Source of the DNA: Streptomyces sp. TP-A0356 | GTDB lineage: Bacteria; Actinomycetota; Actinomycetes; Streptomycetales; Streptomycetaceae | Length of the DNA: 64,000 nucleotides | Reading direction: 5' to 3' | Assembly (NCBI RefSeq): GCF_001417775.1 | Contig: NZ_BBZJ01000018.1 | Span: 124,001-188,000 of the forward strand | In this document: one piece after another, positions 31,344-38,786 of the stretch | How positions within the stretch are numbered: the stretch's first letter is position 1 | How the letters are laid out: the number at the start of each line of letters is the position of its first letter | Program-made: the position numbers and the translations under genes | The notes under the pieces: generated by a model | Seen by the model: the letters and a program-made list of their open reading frames with translations, nothing else | Databases searched by the model: none | What the model was told of the DNA's origin: nothing

Positions 31344-32291
31344 GCCGCCCTCGTGGCCCGTGTTCAGCGCGGCCAGCAGGGACACCACCTCCGGACCGCG
31401 CACCTCGCCGACGACGAGCCGGTCGGGTCTCATCCGCAGCGCCTGCCGCACCAGGTCCTGGAGCTCGACGAGTCCCATGCCCTCCTGGTTCGCGGGCCGC
31501 CCCTCCAGACGCACCACATGGGGATGGTCGGGCCGCAGCTCCGCCGAGTCCTCGGCCAGCACGATCCGCTCGGCGGGCCCCACCAGACCCAGCAGCGCGC
31601 TCAGCAGCGTGGTCTTGCCCGTACCGGTCCCACCGCTGATCACATACGAGAGCCGGGAAGCGATCAGCGCCCGCAGCACCCGGTCCCCGCCCGGCGGCAC
31701 CGTCCCCGCCGCCACCAGCTCGTCGAGGGTGAACGCCCGCGGCCGTACGACCCGCAAGGAGAGACATGTGGAGCCGACCGCGACCGGCGGCAGCACCGCG
31801 TGCAGCCGGGTGCCGTCCGGCAGGCGGGCGTCGACCCACGGTCTGGCGTCGTCGAGCCGTCGCCCCGCCACGGCGGCCAGCCGCTGCGCGAGGCGTCGAA
31901 CGGCTGCCGCGTCCGGGAAGGACACCGTCGACAGCTCCAGTCCGCCGCCCCGGTCCACCCACACCCGGTCGGGTGCCGACACCAGGACGTCGGTCACGGA
32001 CGGGTCGGCGAGCAACGGCTCCAGCGGGCCGCTGCCGACCAGCTCGGAGCGCAGCTGGTGAGCCGCGCCCAGCACCTCCGCGTCCCCGAGCACCCGGCCC
32101 TGCTCGCGCAGGGCCTGCGCCACACGCGCGGGAGTCGGCTCGGCCCCGCTCTCGGCCAGCCACTGCCGTACCCCGTCCAGCAGCCGGGCACGTTCGCCGA
32201 TCCGCGTCGCGCGCTCGTCATCCGCACCCGCCCGCGAAGCGGGTCCCGTGCCGCGGTCGGCCCTCGCCACCGCTTCCCAGCCGGTGCCCAT
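31344..32291 (-). pseudogene. tadA/cpaF-like secretion ATPase, truncated by transposon insertion
   Basis: ATG 32291, 3 nt after the upstream cpaE-like stop. Residues 1-316 are a normal CpaF/TadA ATPase: N-terminal helical domain, Walker A SGGTGTGKTTLLSALL, Asp box LAEDSAEL, Walker B MRPDRLVVGEVRGPEVVSLLAALNTGHEGG. The family then continues with CGTVHAN and about 100 more residues; here the frame runs into transposon sequence and stops after CVGQL (at 31326). The lost part includes the His box and C-terminal domain, so the product is almost certainly inactive. In S. coelicolor the equivalent locus pairs this gene with a CpaE-like 'septum site' protein and Tad-type secretion genes. Those genes should lie beyond the far end of the transposon. 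Confidence 0.92.
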
Positions 32292-32294
32292 GCG

Positions 32295-33386
32295 TCAGTC
32301 ACCCGCCTCGGCCAGCGCACGGTCCCAGAAGACCGAGCAGAACCGGGCGAGCGGCCCCCGCACCGCTCCCCCGGGCGGTACCGAGCCGTCCGGCGGCGGT
32401 GTCTCGGAGGGCACTTCGCCTAGCAGCGGCAGCTCCAGCAGGCGGGCCACCTCGTGGTCGTCGAGGCCGGGCGCGTACGGCCCCCGTACCGCGATCCGCA
32501 GGTCGCCCAGGACCATGCCGACGGCCGACGCCACCCGCCGCGCGGCCGCGATCGCACGCAACTCGGCGGGGACCACCAGCACTCCGACGTCCAGCTGGGC
32601 GAGGACTTCGGTGACTGCGTCGTCGATACGGCGCGGTAGGTCCACCACGACCGCGCCGCCGCGTCGCCGGGCCGCGGCGAGGACCGCGCGGACCGCCTGG
32701 GCCGGGACGGCCACGGTGTCGCCCCGATCCCAGCTGAGCACCCGCAAGGCGTGCAGCTCCGGCAGGGACTCCTCCAGGGCGCCCCCGCCGACGCGCCCGC
32801 GGGAGGCGGCGAACGCCGGCCAGCGCAGCCCTTCGGAGCTCTCTCCGCCGAGGAGCACATCGAGTCCGCCGCCCAGCGGATCCGCGTCCACAAGCAGTGT
32901 GCGCCTGCCCTCACGCGCGGAGGTGACGGCCAGGGCGCAGGCGAGCGTGGAGGCGCCGGCTCCGCCGCGACCGCCGATCACGCCCACGGTGAGGGCGGGC
33001 CGACCGACCCCCTCGGCCACATCGGCGATCCGGTCGACCAGCCACCGCTCGCCGTCCGGCAGAACCAGGACGTGATCGGCGCCGATTTCCACGGCGCGCC
33101 GCCAGACGCCGGAATCGTCCTGATCCCGCCCAACCAGCACCACGCCGCGTCGGCGTGCGGCCCCGCGCACGCGGCGCGCCGCGTCGTCGCCGACGAGGAC
33201 GAGCGGCGCCGCTTCCCAGCTGCCCCGGTGCTCCGGCACTCCGGGGTGGACCTCCGCTCTGGCACCCGCGGCCGCGCACAGGCGCAGCAGGTCGTCGAGG
33301 AGTTCGGCGTCCTCGGTGACGATCAGCGGTCCGCTCCGCCGCCCCTCGGCGACGGCCGGCCCCTCGTGCGTGATGGCTCCCGCCAC
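32295..33386 (-). CDS. CpaE-like ParA/MinD-family ATPase (septum-site-determining-like)
   Basis: A 363-residue protein. An N-terminal pseudo-receiver region (LIVTEDAELLDDLLRLCAAAGARAEVH... LVLVGDDAARRV) is followed by a deviant Walker A VIGGRGGAGASTLACALA, then LLVDADPLGGGLDVLLGGE. The usual GKT lysine of P-loops is replaced in GGRGGAGAST, as in other actinobacterial CpaE-like proteins. Family members localise Tad/type IV secretion machinery. GTG 33386 has GGAG 5 nt upstream; the longer open frame to 33653 runs through the divergent intergenic region and is rejected. It is in an operon with tadA (3 nt apart), which the transposon has broken. Confidence 0.88.
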   Translation of the reverse strand: MAGAITHEGPAVAEGRRSGPLIVTEDAELLDDLLRLCAAAGARAEVHPGVPEHRGSWEAAPLVLVGDDAARRVRGAARRRGVVLVGRDQDDSGVWRRAVEIGADHVLVLPDGERWLVDRIADVAEGVGRPALTVGVIGGRGGAGASTLACALAVTSAREGRRTLLVDADPLGGGLDVLLGGESSEGLRWPAFAASRGRVGGGALEESLPELHALRVLSWDRGDTVAVPAQAVRAVLAAARRRGGAVVVDLPRRIDDAVTEVLAQLDVGVLVVPAELRAIAAARRVASAVGMVLGDLRIAVRGPYAPGLDDHEVARLLELPLLGEVPSETPPPDGSVPPGGAVRGPLARFCSVFWDRALAEAGD

Positions 33387-33971
33387 GATCTCCAGCCCCC
33401 TTCGCTGCTTCTTCCGCGCCCGGTCCGCGGGCCACCGCAGTCCCGCGCCTCCCGCACATGTGAGGAACCGGCATCCGGTCTCCATATGAACGGGCGATAC
33501 GAACCGGCCATACGCGTCCGACAAATGGAACCGGCGATGAACAGACTCGCCACCGGCGGGACGCGTTGGAATCACGGTGCGCCGATCCCGGAAATCGTGT
33601 GGATCTTGGTCGATAACTGTGGACAACTCAGTGGTTGTGAATATCGTCATCACTCATACGGGTCAGGCCTCGACGACTTCCGCAGAGCCACAGAACGGCT
33701 ACCGAGCGTTACGAATCATGAACATGCCGACGCGGTCCCTGCGGAACCACCACCGGGCTCCGGGACCGCACAGGAAGAGGAGAAAACCCACCCGGACATG
33801 CGACGACCCCCGCCGGGGGGGAGAGCGGGGGTCGTCCCCACGGCCGACTCGGGGGGGGAGGAGTCGGACCGGGTTAGCACGGTCGCGAACGATCCGTGAC
33901 TTCCATGGTGTACCCGAGAGCCCTCTCAGGCAAACCCACGCGCCCCACCTTACGCCGAATGGTGGGCGCAT
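33387..33971. other. Divergent intergenic region with two tandem hairpins
   Basis: 585 bp between cpaE-like (minus) and HAD (plus) genes. It must contain both promoters. It also holds a 12-bp perfect stem at 33802-33836 (GACGACCCCCGC and complement, 11-nt G-rich loop) and a 7-bp stem at 33844-33867 (CCGACTC with GAGTCGG). A factor-independent terminator between divergent genes suggests a short leader transcript or small RNA read from about 33.6 kb. No protein gene is convincing. Confidence 0.55.
33802..33836. terminator. Perfect 12-bp hairpin, terminator or attenuator
   Basis: Arms 33802-33813 and 33825-33836 are exact complements. It lies 136 bp upstream of the HAD gene on its strand, so it could terminate a small RNA or attenuate the HAD transcript. 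Confidence 0.6.
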
Positions 33972-34796
33972 ATGCTCAGGCCCGTGGAAAACCACTCCTT
34001 GCTCCGCACTGCGGCCTTCTTTGACCTCGACAAGACGGTCATCGCGAAGTCGAGCACGCTCACCTTCGGCAAGTCCTTCTACCAAGGCGGACTGATCAAC
34101 CGGAGGGCCGCGCTGCGCACCGCGTACGCCCAGTTCGTGTTCTTGGCGGGCGGCGCCGACCACGACCAGATGGAGCGGATGCGCGAGTACCTGTCGTCGC
34201 TGTGCCGCGGCTGGAACGTCCAGCAGGTCAAAGAGATCGTCGCCGAGACGCTCCACGACCTGATCGACCCGATCATCTACGACGAGGCCGCCTCCCTCAT
34301 CGAGGAGCACCACAGCGCCGGGCGGGACGTCGTGATCGTGTCCACGTCGGGCGCCGAGGTGGTCGAGCCCATCGGCCAACTGCTCGGCGCGGACCGGGTG
34401 GTGGCCACCCGCATGGTCGTGGGTGACGACGGCTGCTTCACGGGCGAGGTGGAGTACTACGCGTACGGACCGACGAAGGCCGAGGCGATCAGGGAGCTCT
34501 CCGAGTCCGAGGGATACGACCTCGCGCGCTGCTACGCCTACAGCGACTCGGCGACCGACCTGCCGATGCTGGAGTCCGTCGGCCACCCCCATGCCGTGAA
34601 CCCGGACCGGGCGCTGCGCCGCGAGGCACTCGCGCGCGGGTGGCCGATTCTGGACTTCCACCGCCCGGTCCGGCTGAAGCAGCGGCTGTCGGTGCCACCG
34701 CGCCCGGCGCTCCTCGCGATGGCCGCCATAGGCGCGGCGGCGGCCACCGCGGGGCTCGTCTGGTACGCGAGCCGTCGCCGCGCACCGGCCGTGTGA
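33972..34796 (+). CDS. HAD-IB family phosphatase (SerB-like), morphological differentiation-associated
   Basis: A 274-residue HAD hydrolase. Motif I FFDLDKTVI (D18 nucleophile, D20), a helical cap, motif II VIVSTSGAEV, motif III Lys in GPTKAEAI and motif IV YAYSDSATDLPML. The C-terminus is a single hydrophobic segment PALLAMAAIGAAAATAGLVWYASRRR, so the enzyme is probably membrane-anchored with the catalytic domain in the cytoplasm. HAD-IB proteins dephosphorylate phosphoserine or lysophospholipid-type substrates; the substrate is not known here. From memory the S. coelicolor equivalent is annotated as morphological differentiation-associated. ATG 33972 is used; GTG 33984 is an alternative. 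Confidence 0.9.
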   Translation: MLRPVENHSLLRTAAFFDLDKTVIAKSSTLTFGKSFYQGGLINRRAALRTAYAQFVFLAGGADHDQMERMREYLSSLCRGWNVQQVKEIVAETLHDLIDPIIYDEAASLIEEHHSAGRDVVIVSTSGAEVVEPIGQLLGADRVVATRMVVGDDGCFTGEVEYYAYGPTKAEAIRELSESEGYDLARCYAYSDSATDLPMLESVGHPHAVNPDRALRREALARGWPILDFHRPVRLKQRLSVPPRPALLAMAAIGAAAATAGLVWYASRRRAPAV

Positions 34797-35178
34797 GCCC
34801 GCCGCGGGCGGGACGAGCAACGCGATCCGCCCGGTTCGCACCTCTTTGAACCTAAAAGTAAAGAACTGTAGGCAGGGGTTCCACTCAACCGGGGCCAGGA
34901 GTACAAAGGGGTTAAGGCCCGCGAGACCAAAAGACATCCGAAAGGATCATCTTTTAAACGCAATTGGCCCACGGACCGTGCATGAACACTGGGCACCCAC
35001 GCGACGTCGACCCGTCGATTACGGGCCAGCCGCACCAGGTGACGGGCAACAGAATCCCGACCTGATGGGCGACATATCGAGGACGCCTGGTAACCCGGCC
35101 GACATGCCAGCGGCGGTACGAGACCTCGTACCGCCGCAACCACGCGCAAAGGCCCCCAGAAGGGCCTTTCCGCCGGGG
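34797..35178. ncRNA. Structured intergenic region, candidate small RNA (6S-like locus)
   Basis: 382 bp between convergent genes, richer in A/T than its neighbours and without a credible coding frame. It contains a GNRA-capped hairpin at 34929-34955 (AAAAGA-ATCC-GAAA-GGAT-TCTTTT) and a long rod-like fold with ACCAGG near 35031 pairing with CCTGGT near 35086. A 12-bp perfect hairpin follows at 35110-35137, then a terminator at 35148-35169. From memory, S. coelicolor small RNAs named scr3558/scr3559, the latter described as 6S-like, map beside the corresponding genes. Strand and ends cannot be fixed from sequence alone. Confidence 0.55.
35110..35169. terminator. Two tandem hairpins, bidirectional terminator
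   Basis: Stem 1 has arms 35110-35121 and 35126-35137 (12 bp, perfect, GACC loop). Stem 2 has arms AAAGGCCC (35148-35155) and GGGCCTTT (35162-35169), giving A- and T-tracts on either strand. It ends transcription from the left and from the Fic-like gene on the right. Confidence 0.75.
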
Positions 35179-36021
35179 CTACGCCGCCCCGCGCTGCAGC
35201 GCCTCGCACACCGCGACCGACTCGCGGACCCCCAGCTCGACCGCCTTTCCGCAGTGGGCGATCCAGGCCGCCATACCCTCCGGAGTGCCCGACACATAGC
35301 CGTCCAGTGCCGCGAGATATGCCGCACGGCCCAGTTCGGCGAGGCCGACCTCCGCGGGGCAGATCGCCTTCGGGTCCAGACCGCTTCCCACGAGGACGAT
35401 GCGCTGCGCCGCACGCGCGACGAGGCCGTTGTGGGAAGCGAAGGGACGCAGGGCCAGCAGTTCGCCGTGCACGACGGCCGCCGTCACCAGGGCCGGAGCC
35501 GAGCCACCGGCGATGATCAGCCGGGAGAGCCCTTCGAGGCGGCCGGAAACCTCGGCGGCGTTCGGCAGCGGCAGTTCCACGAGCGGCTCGTCGACCGGTT
35601 CGCCGTCCTGCCTCGGGCGCCCCACGCGGGGGTCGGAGTCCGCGGCCGCCACCAGATGCAGCCGCGCCAGCACGCGCAGGGGCGACTGCCGCCAGATGGA
35701 CAGCAATTGACCCGCCTCGGCGGTCAGCCTGAGCGCCGCACCGACCGTACGGGCCTCGTCGTCACCACTGAAGTCGGTGCGCCGGCGCAGCTCCTCAAGG
35801 GCCCAGTCGGCACCGGAGAGCGCGGCCGAGCCGCGCGCGCCGCGCAGCGCCGCCTCGGAGGTGATCTCATTGCTGCGACGCCGCATGATCCGGTGCCCGT
35901 AGACCCGGTCCACGGCCTTGCGCACGGTCTCCACTGACTCGGCCACCCCGGGCAGCGCACCCAGGGTTGCGAGCGGATCGGCGGTGGCACCTGTCGTACT
36001 CATGAGTACGACACTACGCAT
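35179..36021 (-). CDS. Divergent Fic/DOC-like protein
   Basis: A 280-residue protein; ATG 36021 has AAGGAGGGG 7 nt upstream, which favours it over the internal ATG 36003. Residues 185-205, HGELLALRPFASHNGLVARAAQ, occupy the position of the Fic motif HPFxxGNGRxxR: HP becomes RP and GNGR becomes HNGL, so key catalytic residues for AMP transfer are changed. Helices before it (LPNAAEVSGRLEGLSRLI) fit the Fic core. In S. coelicolor the matching gene was labelled oxidoreductase, which the sequence does not support. It may be a regulatory or inactive Fic fold. It is divergent from the ATPase gene at 36104. Confidence 0.75.
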   Translation of the reverse strand: MRSVVLMSTTGATADPLATLGALPGVAESVETVRKAVDRVYGHRIMRRRSNEITSEAALRGARGSAALSGADWALEELRRRTDFSGDDEARTVGAALRLTAEAGQLLSIWRQSPLRVLARLHLVAAADSDPRVGRPRQDGEPVDEPLVELPLPNAAEVSGRLEGLSRLIIAGGSAPALVTAAVVHGELLALRPFASHNGLVARAAQRIVLVGSGLDPKAICPAEVGLAELGRAAYLAALDGYVSGTPEGMAAWIAHCGKAVELGVRESVAVCEALQRGAA

Positions 36022-36103
36022 CTACGAGCCCCTCCTTCGAAGGAGTGGTCTTCCTCACGCCCCACTGCCACGTACGGCGATTGCGGCACTACTCTTGGTG
36101 AAC

Positions 36104-37084
36104 ATGAAAATTGCTTTCGTCGGGAAGGGCGGCAGTGGCAAGACGACCCTGTCCTCCCTGTTCATCCGCCACCTCGCCGCCGTCGGAGCGCCTGTCGTCG
36201 CCATCGACGCCGACATCAACCAGCACCTCGGGGCCGCGCTGGGACTCGACGACGACCAGGCCGCGGCGCTGCCCGCCATGGGCGAACGACTGCAGCTGAT
36301 CAAGGACTATCTGCGCGGCTGCAATCCGCGGATCGCCTCCGCCGAGACGATGATCAAGACCACTCCGCCCGGCGAGGGGTCGCGGCTCCTGCGGGTCCAG
36401 GAGGACAATCCGGTGTTCGACGCCTGCGCGCGCCCGGTGGAACTCGACGGCGGCACCGTCCGTTTGATGGTCACCGGCCCCTTCACGGACGCCGACCTGG
36501 GGGTCGCCTGCTACCACTCCAAGACGGGAGCGGTGGAGCTGTGCCTGAATCACCTGGTGGACGGCCGCGACGAGTATGTGGTGGTCGACATGACGGCGGG
36601 CTCGGACTCCTTCGCCTCCGGCATGTTCACCCGCTTCGACGTCACGTTCCTCGTCGCCGAGCCGACCCGGAAGGGGGTCTCCGTCTATCGCCAGTACAAG
36701 GAGTACGCCCGCGACTTCGGGGTCGTCCTGAAGGTCGTCGGCAACAAGGTGCAGGGCCAGGACGACATCGACTTCCTCCGCGCCGAAGTCGGTGACGACC
36801 TGCTCGTGACGGTCGGGCACTCCGACTGGGTGCGCTCCATGGAGAAGGGCCGTCCGCCCCGGTTCGACCTCCTGGAGGACGCCAACCGCCGCTCCCTGCA
36901 CATGCTTCAGATCGCTGCCGACGCCACCTATGAACTGCGCGACTGGGAGCGCTACACGCGCCAGATGGTGCACTTCCATCTGAAGAACGCGACCAGTTGG
37001 GGCAACGAGCGCACCGGGGCCGACCTGGCCGCGCAGATCGACCCCGGCTTCGTCCTCAACGAGCGCCTGGCGGCCACTGTGTGA
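36104..37084 (+). CDS. CooC/MinD-type P-loop ATPase
   Basis: A 326-residue protein: MKIAFVGKGGSGKTTLSSLFIRHLAAVGAPVVAIDADINQHLG is a deviant Walker A (KGGxGKT) of the SIMIBI class with the signature lysine, as in CooC, MinD and ArsA. Then VTGPFTDADLGVACYHSKTGAVELCLNHLVDGRDEYVVVDMTAGSDSFASGMFTRFD (switch II DMTAG). The CooC-like members load metals or move proteins; no partner is evident here. ATG 36104 is used; a GTG two codons earlier is possible. It ends with ERLAATV. Confidence 0.88.
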   Translation: MKIAFVGKGGSGKTTLSSLFIRHLAAVGAPVVAIDADINQHLGAALGLDDDQAAALPAMGERLQLIKDYLRGCNPRIASAETMIKTTPPGEGSRLLRVQEDNPVFDACARPVELDGGTVRLMVTGPFTDADLGVACYHSKTGAVELCLNHLVDGRDEYVVVDMTAGSDSFASGMFTRFDVTFLVAEPTRKGVSVYRQYKEYARDFGVVLKVVGNKVQGQDDIDFLRAEVGDDLLVTVGHSDWVRSMEKGRPPRFDLLEDANRRSLHMLQIAADATYELRDWERYTRQMVHFHLKNATSWGNERTGADLAAQIDPGFVLNERLAATV

Positions 37085-37186
37085 GCAATGGCCGCTCGCT
37101 CGCCGCGACTCGCGGCCGGGTGTGAGCACCGGCCGCATCCCCGAGGGTGGCGGCCGGCACCGTGCGGGGCAACGGCCGCGCGCCGC

Positions 37187-38449
37187 CTACGGCGTGACCG
37201 GCGGAGCGCCCGGGACCCCCCTCGGCGCGGGAGCGGGCGAGGCCGCCGTGAAGGACTCCCAGCCCTCGCCGGGGGCCCGGCCGACCTTGAGCGTGCGCAG
37301 CTTTTCCAGGACCTGCGGATCCTGCGCGTCCAGCCAGTCGACGAGCTGGTGGAAGGACACGCAGCGGACCTCAGGCTGGTTGCAGACATGCTCGATGACC
37401 TCCTGGACGGCGCGCATATAGGTGCCGCCGTTCCAGGACTCGAAGTGGTTGCCGACGATCAGGGGCGCGCGGTTTCCGTCGTACGCCCGTTGGAAGCCCT
37501 GGAGCAGGCCGTCACGCATCTGGTTGCCCCACTCCTCGAACTTGTCGGGGTCTCCCTGGGTCTGGGTGCCCGACTGGTTGACCATGAAGTTGTAGTCCAT
37601 GGTCAACTGCTCGTAGGAGTGTCCGGGAAAGGGCACGAGCTGCATCGACAGGTCCCAGAGGCCGTCCTTCTTCTTGGGCCATACCTGTTCGTCGACGCCG
37701 GAGGTGTCGTAGCGGAAGCCCAGGTCGCGGGCCGCCTTCATGAAGTTCTTCTGCCCCTCCAGACAGGGCGTGCGGGCACCGATGAGCTCCTTGTCGTAGT
37801 CGAAGGGCAGCGGCGGTTCCTTCTTGAGGTCGGCGTTGGTCTTCCATGACTTGACGAAGGCCTTGGCCTGGCTGATCTCGTCCTTCCACTGGTCGACCGA
37901 CCACTGGCCCACCCCTCCCTCGTTGCCGCAGAAGTGGCCGTTGAAGTGGGTCCCGATCTCGTTGCCCTCCAGCCACGCCATGCGCAGCTGCTTGACGGTG
38001 TTCTTGATGCCCTTCTCGTCGTTGAAGCCGATGTCCGAACGGCCCGGGGAGTGTTCCGGCGGCTTGTACAGCTCGCGCTTCTCCTCGGGCAGCAGGTACA
38101 CACCGCTGAGGAAGTACGTCATCGTCGCGTTGTTGGCCTTGGCGATCTTCCGGAAGCGCGAGAACAGCTTCTGGCTGTCCTCACCGGCCCCGTCCCAGGA
38201 GAAGACCACGAACTGTGGAGGCCTCTGGCCGGGCTTGAGCCGCTCGGGTCTGGGCAGATGCGGCTGGGCTCCGGTGTAGGCGGTGGAACCGTCGCCGATC
38301 AGGCGGACCGCGCTGCCCGGAGCGGGGGCACCGGACGCCTTCTTCGCCCCTGCGTGGGGGCGGGTCGTGGCGGTCGTGCAACCGGCGAGCGCGGTGGCGC
38401 ATGCCGCGGCTAGTGCGACGCCCGCGGCGATCCTCTGGGTGGCGGCCAT
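37187..38449 (-). CDS. Polysaccharide deacetylase-like lipoprotein
   Basis: A 420-residue secreted protein. Signal peptide MAATQRIAAGVALAAACATALAGC with lipobox LAGC (Cys 24), so it is anchored to the outer face of the membrane. The body (FVVFSWDGAGEDSQKLFSRFRKIAKANNATMTYFLSGVYLLPEEKRELY..., EGNEIGTHFNGHFCG, PLIVGNHFESWNGGTYMRAVQEVIEHVCNQPEVRCVSFHQLVDWLD) has the order of a NodB/CE4 fold: an Asp near SWDG in place of the usual FDDG, then H.H (THFNGHF) and C-terminal His residues. The enzyme may deacetylate cell-wall or exopolysaccharide; substrate unknown. ATG 38449 follows AAGAAGGTGG. Confidence 0.88.
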   Translation of the reverse strand: MAATQRIAAGVALAAACATALAGCTTATTRPHAGAKKASGAPAPGSAVRLIGDGSTAYTGAQPHLPRPERLKPGQRPPQFVVFSWDGAGEDSQKLFSRFRKIAKANNATMTYFLSGVYLLPEEKRELYKPPEHSPGRSDIGFNDEKGIKNTVKQLRMAWLEGNEIGTHFNGHFCGNEGGVGQWSVDQWKDEISQAKAFVKSWKTNADLKKEPPLPFDYDKELIGARTPCLEGQKNFMKAARDLGFRYDTSGVDEQVWPKKKDGLWDLSMQLVPFPGHSYEQLTMDYNFMVNQSGTQTQGDPDKFEEWGNQMRDGLLQGFQRAYDGNRAPLIVGNHFESWNGGTYMRAVQEVIEHVCNQPEVRCVSFHQLVDWLDAQDPQVLEKLRTLKVGRAPGEGWESFTAASPAPAPRGVPGAPPVTP

Positions 38450-38786
38450 CTTCCGCCCACCTTCTTCCTTCGGTCGGGGCCACGCTGGTGTGCTGGGGCG
38501 CGGAACGGGCGGAAGCCGGCTCCCACGCGCAGCCCGGCCAAGGTCGCACGGGACATCAACGGAATTTGTATGACAAGCCGATGAAGTTACAGACTCACTC
38601 GCTTGAGTGATTTAGCGCCCTATTTGCCCAGACACTCGATACGCTCTCTTTACTCAGGATTACGATCCATTTACCGAACGTTGAGACATCCCGCCGCTGT
38701 ACGCCGTGACCCACGGCCGCGCCCGACCCCGGCCCCGCCAGGGGCCACCAGTTCCGCGACCGCGCCACACCGGAGGAGACGGGAAC

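Noticed and set aside
33387..33653. N-terminal extension of the CpaE-like protein
   Set aside because: The added 89 residues lie in the divergent promoter region; GTG 33386 has a good ribosome site.
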